Of a stretch of DNA of 64,000 bases, positions 25,850-33,491 are shown piece after piece. The DNA is taken from assembly GCA_003260025.2 (NCBI GenBank), contig QFZU02000192.1:1-64000 (forward strand), written 5' to 3'. Positions within the stretch are counted from its first letter, which is position 1. The number at the start of each line of letters is the position of its first letter. Below the pieces are notes generated by a model. It saw only the letters and a program-made list of their open reading frames with translations. It was not told where the DNA came from and did not search any database. The position numbers and the translations under genes are program-made. Source of the DNA: Microbispora triticiradicis. GTDB lineage: Bacteria > Actinomycetota > Actinomycetes > Streptosporangiales > Streptosporangiaceae.

Positions 25850-26128
25850 CTAGGCGGCGCCTTCGGCGTCGAGGTCGCGGGCCAGCAGGTCCGCGAGGGC
25901 GGTGAGGGCCTCCTCCGCTCCCGGCCCTTCGGCCTCCAAAGTAACCTCCGCGCCGTGCCCGGCCCCGAGCGTCAGCACGCCCAGCATGCTGTTGGCGGGG
26001 ACGGCGTCGCCGTCGCCGACCCGGATGCGCACGGGCGCCGGCTGCCGCGCCGCCGCCTCGACGAAGATCTTGGCGGGGCGGGCGTGCAGGCCGGAGCGCG
26101 AGGCGACCGTCACTGTCCTTTCCGGCAT
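25850..26128 (-). CDS. PTS phosphocarrier HPr
   Basis: A 92-residue HPr-like phosphocarrier. The phospho-acceptor His15 lies in RSGLHARPA, exactly at the classical position, and a Ser47 occurs in NSMLGVLTL near the regulatory Ser46 site of other HPr proteins. It relays phosphate from enzyme I to EIIA. As the last gene of a sugar-alcohol PTS operon it may be a dedicated HPr; enzyme I is not in the window. Confidence 0.92.
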   Translation of the reverse strand: MPERTVTVASRSGLHARPAKIFVEAAARQPAPVRIRVGDGDAVPANSMLGVLTLGAGHGAEVTLEAEGPGAEEALTALADLLARDLDAEGAA

Positions 26129-26179
26129 CGCATTCCTTCCATATAGCTCGGTTTCAGGTCAGAGCTTGAGGGCTCGGCT

Positions 26180-27220
26180 TCAGGGCTCGATGGTGACTTT
26201 GATCGCGGCGCCGCGGGCGACGACGTCGATGGCGTCCATGACCTCGTCCAGGCCGAGGCGACGAGTGATCAGGTCGGCGACCGGCACCGCTCCGTCGGCG
26301 ATGAGCCGCAGGGCGCGGGCGTTGTGCGCCGGGCTCGACCCGTTCGCGCCGACGATGGTCAGCTCCCGGTAGTGCACGAGGTTGGAGTCGCAGGCGATGA
26401 TCGGGTCGTCCTTCGGCAGCCCGCCGAAGAAGCTGATCCGGCCCTGTCGCGCGGCCATCTGCAACGCCTGCTGCTGGGCCGCCCCGGAGGCCGCCGCCGT
26501 GATCACCACGTCGGCGCCCCGGCCGCCGGTCAGCTTGAGCACCTCGTCCACGACGTCGGTCTCTCCCGAGCAGATCGCCGCGTCCGGCCGTACGAGCCCG
26601 GCGGCCATGGCGAGACGCTCGGCGTTCAGGTCGGCGAGGAACACCCGGCCCGCGCCGCGGGCGCGGGCGAGCCGCACGTGCAGGCAGCCGATCGGGCCCG
26701 AGCCGACGACGACCACGTCGTCTCCCTCGCAGACGCGGGCCAGTTCCTGCCCGTTGAGCACGCAGGCGAGCGGCTCGGCGAGGGACGCCTCGGCGAACCC
26801 CACCCCGTCGGGGACGCGGTTGAGCCCGTCCACGGCGAGCACCTTGGCCGGCACGACCATGTACTGCGCGAAGCCGCCGTCGTAGTGGTAGCCCATCGAC
26901 TCCTGATTCGGGCAGACCGTGCGGTGGCCCCGGCGGCACTCCTCGCACTCGCCGCAGGGGATGGCGGCGATCACCTGCACCCGGTCGCCCGGGCTCCAGC
27001 CGGTCACGCCCTCGCCGAGCTCCACGATCTCTCCGGCGATCTCGTGGCCCATCACCCGGGGCGGCCTGATGTGGTGGTGCCCGAACCGGTAGATCTTCAC
27101 GTCCGTGCCGCACGTCGAGCAGTTGCGCACACGGATCTTGACCTCGCCGGGGCGGGCGACGGGCTCGGGCACCTCCTCCAGCCGGAGGTCTCCGGGGGCG
27201 TGGAATCGGGCGACTTTCAC
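26180..27220 (-). CDS. Zinc-dependent polyol (phosphate) dehydrogenase, MDR family
   Basis: A 346-residue medium-chain dehydrogenase of the sorbitol/galactitol-phosphate dehydrogenase type. Seen: catalytic-zinc Cys in CSTCGTDV, GHEIAGEIVELG, the structural-zinc Cys cluster CGECEECRRGHRTVC and Rossmann VVVVGSGPIGC. It would oxidise a sugar alcohol or its phosphate to the ketose. Its GTG start overlaps the EIIA stop (GTGA), so it belongs to the PTS operon and probably acts on the PTS product, as GatD does on galactitol-1-phosphate. Substrate is inferred. Confidence 0.87.
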   Translation of the reverse strand: MKVARFHAPGDLRLEEVPEPVARPGEVKIRVRNCSTCGTDVKIYRFGHHHIRPPRVMGHEIAGEIVELGEGVTGWSPGDRVQVIAAIPCGECEECRRGHRTVCPNQESMGYHYDGGFAQYMVVPAKVLAVDGLNRVPDGVGFAEASLAEPLACVLNGQELARVCEGDDVVVVGSGPIGCLHVRLARARGAGRVFLADLNAERLAMAAGLVRPDAAICSGETDVVDEVLKLTGGRGADVVITAAASGAAQQQALQMAARQGRISFFGGLPKDDPIIACDSNLVHYRELTIVGANGSSPAHNARALRLIADGAVPVADLITRRLGLDEVMDAIDVVARGAAIKVTIEP

Positions 27221-27681
27221 TCCGGGTCTTCCTCTCCGTCCGGTTGCAGCAGGCCGATGACCTCGTCGACCTCGGTCGCCGCGCGCAGGGCCGCGGCGCG
27301 GTCCGGGTCGAGCAGGATGCGGGCGAGCGACGACAGCAGCCGCAGGTGGCCGTCCCCGCGTGCGGCGATGCCGACGCACACCGTCACGCGCTCGCCGTGC
27401 CAGTCGACGCCCTCGGGGAAGCGCAGCACGCAGACGGCGTCGTGCCGGACCGCCTCCTTCGACGTCAGCGTGCCGTGGGGGATGGCCACGCCCTCGCCGA
27501 CGTACGTCGAGATCGACCGCTCGCGTTCGAGCATGGCCTCGGCGTAGGTCCCGTCCACCGCGCCGACCTCCTGGAGGACCGCTCCGCACTGCCGGACGGC
27601 ATCCTCGACGTCCGCGGCGGCCGCGGCCGTCCGTACGGCGCGGGGGTCGAGGGGGAGCGGGGCCGTGGCCCGGTCAGCCAT
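27217..27681 (-). CDS. PTS EIIA component, mannitol/fructose type
   Basis: A 154-residue EIIA of the Mtl/Fru class, phosphorylated at His69 in VAIPHGT. It receives phosphate from HPr and passes it to EIIB. It overlaps the EIIB gene by 8 nt and the dehydrogenase gene by 4 nt. Confidence 0.92.
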   Translation of the reverse strand: MADRATAPLPLDPRAVRTAAAAADVEDAVRQCGAVLQEVGAVDGTYAEAMLERERSISTYVGEGVAIPHGTLTSKEAVRHDAVCVLRFPEGVDWHGERVTVCVGIAARGDGHLRLLSSLARILLDPDRAAALRAATEVDEVIGLLQPDGEEDPE

Positions 27682-27982
27682 CGATCGTGCCCCCGTTCCT
27701 GATCGCGTCGACGACCCGCGTCACGGCCGGGTCGCCGATGAAGACCTGGAACGGCACGAGCGCGACGCCGGGGGCGCTCGCCCTGGCCCTGTCGGCGAGC
27801 CCGGCGTGGCAGACGACCACGTCGGCGTCCCCGGGGATCGAGTTGACCGGGGTGTGCTCCACCGTGACCTCGGTGCCCTTGAGCTGCCTGCGCAGGGTGC
27901 TCGCGAGCATGACGCTGCTGCCCATGCCCGCGTCGCACGCCACGATGAGCTTGCGGACGTCCTTGCCCTGGATGCTGGACAC
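27674..27982 (-). CDS. PTS EIIB component, mannitol type
   Basis: A 102-residue EIIB with the phospho-cysteine Cys16 in VACDAGMGSS, the P-loop-like signature of mannitol-class EIIB. GTG start, 3 nt after the EIIC stop. It phosphorylates the incoming sugar alcohol bound to EIIC. Confidence 0.92.
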   Translation of the reverse strand: MSSIQGKDVRKLIVACDAGMGSSVMLASTLRRQLKGTEVTVEHTPVNSIPGDADVVVCHAGLADRARASAPGVALVPFQVFIGDPAVTRVVDAIRNGGTIDG

Positions 27983-27985
27983 GTT

Positions 27986-29218
27986 CTACGCCTCCTTGGT
28001 GGCGGGCACGCTCTCGGCCGCCGTCTCGCCGGTTGGGTCGCGCTTCTCGGTGCTCGTGCCGTCGATGTCGTTCACGTGGCTGTCGTTCACGTGGCGGGTG
28101 TCGTTCGCGTGGCCGGTGCCGCCCGCGTCGGTCCGGATCGCGTCCGGTGCCGGTCCCTGGTCGCCGTTGGCGCGGCCGAAGCCCAGCAGGGCGGCGGCCA
28201 CGGCGAAGGAGACGGCCGTCGCGACCACGATCCCGGCGATCACCCCGAACCAGCCGCCCTTCGGGGTCACCGCCATGTAGGCGAAGATGCTGCCCGGCGA
28301 CGGCGTCGCCACCAGGCCCGCCCCGGTGACCAGGAAGGTGAGCACACCGGAGGCGCCACCGGCGATCACCGCGAGGATCAGGCGCGGCTTCATCAGCACG
28401 TACGGGAAGTAGATCTCGTGGATGCCGCCGAAGAAGTGGATGATCATGGCGGCGGGGGTGCTCGGACGCAGGGACCTCGGGCCGAACAGCAGGTAGGCGA
28501 TCAGCAGGCCGAGGCCCGGGCCGGGGTTGGACTCCAGCATGAACAGGATCGACTTGCCGTGCTTGACCGACTCCGCGACGCCCAGCGGCCCGAGCACGCC
28601 GTGGTTGATCGCGTTGTTGAGGAACAGCACCTTGGCCGGCTCGATGATGACCGACGCGATCGGCAGGAGCGAGTGGGAGACGAGCCACGACACGCCGTCG
28701 CCCGCGACCTCGGTGACCTTCTCCACGATCGGGCCGATGGCGAGGACCCCGGCGATCGCCATGACCGCGCCGACGATGCCGGCGGTGAAGTTGTCGACCA
28801 GCATCTCGAAGCCGGCCCTGGTCCGTTCGGCGGTGAACCGGTCGGCGTACTTGAGGACCAGCGCGGCCAGCGGGCCGATGACCATCGCGCCGAGGAACAT
28901 CGGCACGTCCGCCCCGACGACGACGCCCATGGTGGCGACGGCGCCGACGACCGCGCCGCGCTGGGCGTGGACCATCCGGCCGCCGGTGTAGCCGATGAGG
29001 ACGGGAAGGAGGGTGCCGATGATCGGGCCGACCAGTTCGGCGAGTGTCTTGTTCGGTATCCACCCGGTCGGGATGAACAGGGCCGTGATGAGGCCCCAGG
29101 CGATGAACGCCCCGATGTTCGGCATGATCATTCCGGCGAGATGGCCGCCGAAACGCTGGATCGTGGCCCGCACACCGGTGCCGTGGACGGTGGGGGTATA
29201 GGGCGTGGCCATGGACAT
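27986..29218 (-). CDS. PTS EIIC permease, mannitol type
   Basis: A 410-residue membrane permease of the MtlA-IIC class, with about 8 or more hydrophobic helices and the substrate-site motif FFGGIHEIYFPYV. After the last helix there is a hydrophilic tail (about residues 350-410) rich in Asp, His and Asn with an NDTRHVNDSHVNDID run, unusual for the family. ATG with GGAAGGAGC upstream. A 161-nt gap separates it from the kinase gene upstream. Confidence 0.92.
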   Translation of the reverse strand: MSMATPYTPTVHGTGVRATIQRFGGHLAGMIMPNIGAFIAWGLITALFIPTGWIPNKTLAELVGPIIGTLLPVLIGYTGGRMVHAQRGAVVGAVATMGVVVGADVPMFLGAMVIGPLAALVLKYADRFTAERTRAGFEMLVDNFTAGIVGAVMAIAGVLAIGPIVEKVTEVAGDGVSWLVSHSLLPIASVIIEPAKVLFLNNAINHGVLGPLGVAESVKHGKSILFMLESNPGPGLGLLIAYLLFGPRSLRPSTPAAMIIHFFGGIHEIYFPYVLMKPRLILAVIAGGASGVLTFLVTGAGLVATPSPGSIFAYMAVTPKGGWFGVIAGIVVATAVSFAVAAALLGFGRANGDQGPAPDAIRTDAGGTGHANDTRHVNDSHVNDIDGTSTEKRDPTGETAAESVPATKEA

Positions 29219-29379
29219 GCTCCTTCCGGGCGACCGGCCTGGCGGGCCGGCTGGGGGGTTCTCGGGTCGCCGTCGTCCCCGGGCGAAGCGAGCGAAGCGA
29301 GTGGATCAGCAGGGGCAGAGTGGGCGGAGCGGGCGGGTCGGCGGGGCCGATGCGGTGGGCGCTGGTTCGGTGGAGGCGG

Positions 29380-30321
29380 TCAGTAGGGGCAGAGCTGGCG
29401 GGCCGGGTCGGGGGAGCCGATCCGGACGTGCGTGCGGTCGATGTCGGCCGGACCGGGCATCCGGCTGCCGGGCAGCCCCACGGCCGCGCCGGCCCAGGCC
29501 AGGCCCTCGGCGAGGGCGGTGCCGCCGCGGGCCCCGGCAGCGAGGAAGCCCGCCAGCAGCGCGTCTCCCGCGCCCACGCTGCTGCGTGGCTCCTCGACCG
29601 CGCATTCGCCGTACCAGACCCGGTCGTCGTCCTCGACCAGCAGTGCGCCGTCGGCGCCGAGGCTGGTCAGGACGGATCGCGCGCCCATCGCGCGCAGCTT
29701 GCCGACGGCGTCGAGCACGTCGCCGACGTGGGCGATCGACGTGCCGGTGGCCTCGGCGAGCTCGTCGCGGTTGGGCTTGACCAGGGCCGGGCCGGCGCTC
29801 ACGGCGGACACGAGGGCGGGGCCACTGGTGTCGACCGCGAGGTTGACGCCGGCGCCGGCGAACCGGCGGCCCAGCCCGGCGTACACGTCGATCGGGACGC
29901 CCGGCGGAAGGCTGCCCGAGGCGACCACCCAGTCGGCCGACCGGGCGGCGTCGAGCACCGCGCCCGCCAGCGTGTCCAGTTCGGCGGGGGTCAGCGCGGT
30001 CCCCGGCTCGTTCACCTTGGTGACCGTGCCGTCGGGCTCGGCGATGGCGACGTTCGACCTGGTGGGGCCCTCGACCGGGACGGGGACCATGTCGATGCCC
30101 TCCGCGGACAGCAGGTCGAGGAGCCGGCGCCCCTCGCTGCCGCCGTACGGGATGACCGCGCAGGACCGCACGTCGTTGGCCAGCAGGGCGCGTGAGACGT
30201 TGACGCCCTTGCCGCCGGGGTCGAGGTGGGTGGCGGCGGCGCGGATGACCGCGCCGCGGGTGAGCGCGCCGACCTCGATCGTGCGGTCGAGGCTCGGATT
30301 CAGGGTCAGCGTGAGGATCAC
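29380..30321 (-). CDS. fruK: PfkB-family 1-phosphofructokinase-like kinase
   Basis: A 313-residue PfkB-family kinase of the FruK/LacC group. Seen: NPSLDRTIEV N terminus, GGKGVNVSRAL substrate and ATP motif, and C-terminal SSVGAGDALLAGFL with the catalytic Asp. It phosphorylates a ketose phosphate (fructose-1-phosphate, or tagatose-6-phosphate in LacC). Its GTG overlaps the DeoR stop (GTGA). In this operon it probably acts after the dehydrogenase; the exact ketose phosphate is not fixed by sequence. Confidence 0.87.
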   Translation of the reverse strand: MILTLTLNPSLDRTIEVGALTRGAVIRAAATHLDPGGKGVNVSRALLANDVRSCAVIPYGGSEGRRLLDLLSAEGIDMVPVPVEGPTRSNVAIAEPDGTVTKVNEPGTALTPAELDTLAGAVLDAARSADWVVASGSLPPGVPIDVYAGLGRRFAGAGVNLAVDTSGPALVSAVSAGPALVKPNRDELAEATGTSIAHVGDVLDAVGKLRAMGARSVLTSLGADGALLVEDDDRVWYGECAVEEPRSSVGAGDALLAGFLAAGARGGTALAEGLAWAGAAVGLPGSRMPGPADIDRTHVRIGSPDPARQLCPY

Positions 30322-31079
30322 GCGCGAACCACCTCCGGTCCGGCGGCGGCCAGCGCGGCGGCGAGGTCGGGGTCGATCCCGGTGTCGGTGATGACGACGT
30401 CGATCTCGCGGAGCGTCGCGAAGCGCGCGAGGTAGGTGGCGGAGAACTTCGTGTGGTCGGCCAGCAGGACGGCGCGGTCGGCGCAGGCGATCATCGCCCG
30501 TTTGATCGCCGCCTCGGCCGGGTCGGGGGTCGTCAGGCCCTTGGCCACCGAGCAGCCGTTGGTCGCCATGAACGCCACATCCACGTTGAGCTGCGACAAC
30601 TGCTGGATGGCCCAGTCCTCCACGGTCGCCAGCGTCCGGCCGCGCACCCGGCCGCCCAGCATGAGCACGGTCAGGTTGGGACGGGTCGCCAGCATGGTGG
30701 CCAGTGGAGGCGAGTTCACGACGACGGTGAGCTCGCGGTCCGGCGGCAGCGCCTGCACGAGCCGGCTCGTCGTGGAGCCCGCGTCGAGGACCACGGCGCC
30801 GTCCTGCGGAAGCTCGGCCAGGGCGGCCTTGGCGATGCGTTCCTTCTCGGCCGTCATCACCTCGTCCCTGGCGGCCAGGGCGGGCTCGAACCCCAGGCGC
30901 TCGACCGGGATGGCGCCGCCGTGCACGCGCCGCAGGACGCCCGCGCGCTCCAGGGCGGTCAGGTCGCGGCGGATCGTCTCCGTCGTGACGCCGAACCGGT
31001 CGGCCAGCGTCACCACGTCGACCCGGCCGGCGTCCCGCGCCACCCGCAGGATCTCCTGCTGCCGCTCCTCGGCGTACAT
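30318..31079 (-). CDS. DeoR-family regulator of the PTS operon
   Basis: A 253-residue DeoR-type repressor: N-terminal HTH (EERQQEILRVARDAGRVDVV, FGVTTETIRRDLTALE) and a C-terminal sugar-phosphate sensor domain (LDAGSTTSRLVQAL; VLLADHTKFSATYLARFA). First gene of the operon, with helically phased repeats just upstream, so likely autoregulatory and induced by a pathway sugar phosphate. Confidence 0.92.
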   Translation of the reverse strand: MYAEERQQEILRVARDAGRVDVVTLADRFGVTTETIRRDLTALERAGVLRRVHGGAIPVERLGFEPALAARDEVMTAEKERIAKAALAELPQDGAVVLDAGSTTSRLVQALPPDRELTVVVNSPPLATMLATRPNLTVLMLGGRVRGRTLATVEDWAIQQLSQLNVDVAFMATNGCSVAKGLTTPDPAEAAIKRAMIACADRAVLLADHTKFSATYLARFATLREIDVVITDTGIDPDLAAALAAAGPEVVRA

Positions 31080-31094
31080 CGTGTTGGTCCACCG

Positions 31095-31122
31095 CCGTTT
31101 TGATGTTGTTTCGTATTTGTTT
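31095..31122 (-). promoter_or_regulatory. Phased direct repeats, DeoR operator candidate
   Basis: On the plus strand TTGTTT occurs at 31106-31111 and 31117-31122, exactly 11 bp apart, with a third weaker copy (CCGTTT, 31095-31100) in phase. One-helical-turn spacing, 16-43 nt upstream of the deoR start, suits an operator bound by the adjacent DeoR protein. Confidence 0.5.
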
Positions 31123-31234
31123 ATACCCGCCTGTGTTGGAAGGTCAAGAGTGGTGCAGATCACGAAAAGGGCAATAGGCGGAGAAGTCCCCTGCGTGTCG
31201 GCCTCTCCGGCGGCCTCGCACCCCTGGCCGCCCG

Positions 31235-31261
31235 TGTCACGTCTCGTGCCTCCGGCGCGTC
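31235..31261 (+). promoter_or_regulatory. ECF41-type promoter
   Basis: TGTCACG (31235-31241) and CGTC (31258-31261) are 16 nt apart, matching the described ECF41 consensus (TGTCACA, 16-nt spacer, CGTC). It lies 31 nt upstream of the ECF41 sigma gene, so autoregulation is likely. Confidence 0.7.
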
Positions 31262-31292
31262 TCTATAGGGGAGGCGGAGACAAGGAGGCCAG

Positions 31293-32264
31293 ATGCCCGC
31301 GGTGACCGAGGGGCAGCCCGCGCCGGTCGCCAGTTTCGAGAGCAGCCGCGAGCTGCTCTTCGGGGTGGCGTACCGGGTGCTGGGCAGCGTGACCGACGCC
31401 GAGGACGTCGTCCAGGAGGCGTGGCTGCGGTGGGACCGCGTCGACCACGCCAGGATCGCCGACCCACGGTCCTTCCTCGTCCAGATCACGACGAGGCTCG
31501 CCCTCGACCGGCTGCGGTGGGCGAAGGCCCGCAGGGAGGCCTACGTGGGGCAGTGGCTGCCCGAGCCGCTGCCGACCGGCCCCGCGCTCGAGGACGGCGC
31601 GGAGATCGCCGACTCGGTCTCCGTGGCCATGCTCGTGGTGATGGAGACCCTCTCCCCGCTGGAGCGGGTGGTGTTCGTGCTCCGGGAGGCGTTCGACTTC
31701 TCCTTCGCCGACATCGCGGTGATGGTCGGCCGGTCCGAGGCCGCGGTGCGGCAGCTCGCCCGCCGCGCCCGCTCGCACGTACGTGAGAGGCGGCCCCGGT
31801 TCCGGCAGGACCACGACGTCCGCAGGCGGGTGACGGAGCGCTTCCTGGCCGCCTGCCTGGGCGGAGACCTGCGGGCGCTGCTCGATCTGCTCGCGCCCGA
31901 GGTCACCTTGTGCATCGACGGGAACGGCCGCCGCGGCGTGGCCAGGAACCGGGTCGAGGGCGCGGAGAAGGTCGGCCGTCTGCTCGTCCGCGGTCTGCGC
32001 AGGGTCCTGCGCCCGGAGAGCGCCGCGGTCGCGGAGACCGACGACATGGGGGACGACATCGGGAGCGGATCCGTCGTGGACGTCAACGGCGGGCCCGCGG
32101 CGCTCATCACCGCGGGGGACGAGCCGATCGCCGTGATCGTGGTCGACGTCGACCTCGCCGCCGACCGCGTCACCCGGATCTGGATCATCGCGAACCAGGA
32201 CAAGCTCGGGGGCGTCGAGGGCCGGCGACCCGGAAGACCCAGGCCTGTCCGCGCCGCGGGCTGA
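31293..32264 (+). CDS. sigJ: ECF41-family sigma factor with SnoaL-like tail
   Basis: A 323-residue ECF sigma factor. Sigma-2 (about 15-80: FGVAYRVLGSVTDAEDVVQE) and sigma-4 (about 125-175) are followed by a SnoaL-like domain of about 130 residues that in this family replaces a separate anti-sigma factor. ECF41 hallmarks are visible: WLPEPL in the linker, DGNGRRG, VNGGPAALI and NQDKLGG (variants of DGGGR, NGxPG and NPDKL). ATG with AGGAGG. Preceded by an ECF41-type promoter and followed after 27 nt by qcrA. Confidence 0.93.
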   Translation: MPAVTEGQPAPVASFESSRELLFGVAYRVLGSVTDAEDVVQEAWLRWDRVDHARIADPRSFLVQITTRLALDRLRWAKARREAYVGQWLPEPLPTGPALEDGAEIADSVSVAMLVVMETLSPLERVVFVLREAFDFSFADIAVMVGRSEAAVRQLARRARSHVRERRPRFRQDHDVRRRVTERFLAACLGGDLRALLDLLAPEVTLCIDGNGRRGVARNRVEGAEKVGRLLVRGLRRVLRPESAAVAETDDMGDDIGSGSVVDVNGGPAALITAGDEPIAVIVVDVDLAADRVTRIWIIANQDKLGGVEGRRPGRPRPVRAAG

Positions 32265-32291
32265 CGGGCCGCGAGAGAAGCGACTTTCGTC

Positions 32292-33491
32292 ATGACGGAC
32301 AACGAGCACGAGACCGGACGTCCGGAGGGGTGGCCTGAGGGGCGCCCGCGCCCGGACCGGCGGACGCCCGCCCGCGTCCTCGGCACCCCCTTGACCGACG
32401 CTCCCTCAACCGGCGCCCCCTGGTCCGGCGCTTCGTCCGGCGCCGCGTCCGCGCGTCCGGACGCGGCGGACGAGGAGCCAGACCTTCCCGCCGTCCCCGG
32501 CGTCCTCGGCGTCGTTCCGCAGGACGAACGGACGGCCCGCAGGGCGGAGCGCGTCGCGGCGCTGTGTTTCCTGCTGGCGTTCGCCGCCCTCGTGGCCTTC
32601 CTCGTGACCTACGTCCGGCTCCAGGTCGGCGGCCTGAGCGCGACGGGCTCCTCGCACGTCGCCCTCGGCGGGACGCTGACGCTGGCGCTGCTGGCGCTGG
32701 CCTCGGGGATCGTGATCTGGGTACGCCAGATCATGCCGAAGTACGAGCTGGTCCAGCGGCGCCACCCCATGGCCTCACCCGAGGAGGTGCGGGCCGAGGT
32801 CGCGGCCACGTTCGTGCGCGGCGCCGCGGAGAGCGGCATCGTCAGGCACCGCCTGCTGCGCCGCACCCTGCTGCTCGCGGCGGCGCCGCTGGGCCTGGCG
32901 CCGCTGGTGCTGCTGCGCGACCTCGACACCACCGGCGCGCCCGCCGCGCAGCTCCACCGGAAGCTGCGGCACACGGTCTGGGGAGAGCGGACCGAGGACG
33001 GCAAGCCGCTGCGCCTCGTCGTCGAGGGCACCGGACAGCCGATCCGCGCGGCCGACTTCAACTCGCCCGGAGGCATCCTGTCGGTCGTCCCCCAGGGCTA
33101 CGAGCACGACCTGAACGTCCTCGCCAAGGCGACGGTGATCCTAATCAAGTTCCGTCCGGAGGAGCTGAAACCCGGCACCGATCCGAACTGGACCCACGAC
33201 GGGATCGTCGCCTATTCCAAGATCTGCACGCACGTGGGCTGCCCCGCGGCGCTGTACGAGCAGACCACCCACCACATCCTGTGCCCGTGTCACCAGTCAA
33301 CCTTCGACGCCGCCGACGGGGCCAGGGTCGTGTTCGGCCCCGCCGCCCGGCCGCTGCCGCAGTTGCCGGTCGGCGTCGACGAGGAGGGCTACCTCGTCGC
33401 ACTGGGCGACTTCGCCGCCCCGGTCGGCCCCAGCTACTGGGAGCGCGGCGACGCGGAGGCGCGGGCCAGGGAGAACGGAGGCCACCTTTGA
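32292..33491 (+). CDS. qcrA: Rieske iron-sulfur subunit of cytochrome bc complex
   Basis: A 399-residue actinobacterial-type QcrA. About 85 disordered N-terminal residues, then three hydrophobic helices (about 88-109, 126-144, 192-208) and a Rieske domain with both [2Fe-2S] motifs: CTHVGC (Cys312, His314) and CPCHQS (Cys331, His334). It transfers electrons from menaquinol. It is in an operon with qcrB and behind the ECF41 gene, but qcrC and ctaE, which normally precede qcrA in actinobacteria, are absent here. Confidence 0.94.
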   Translation: MTDNEHETGRPEGWPEGRPRPDRRTPARVLGTPLTDAPSTGAPWSGASSGAASARPDAADEEPDLPAVPGVLGVVPQDERTARRAERVAALCFLLAFAALVAFLVTYVRLQVGGLSATGSSHVALGGTLTLALLALASGIVIWVRQIMPKYELVQRRHPMASPEEVRAEVAATFVRGAAESGIVRHRLLRRTLLLAAAPLGLAPLVLLRDLDTTGAPAAQLHRKLRHTVWGERTEDGKPLRLVVEGTGQPIRAADFNSPGGILSVVPQGYEHDLNVLAKATVILIKFRPEELKPGTDPNWTHDGIVAYSKICTHVGCPAALYEQTTHHILCPCHQSTFDAADGARVVFGPAARPLPQLPVGVDEEGYLVALGDFAAPVGPSYWERGDAEARARENGGHL

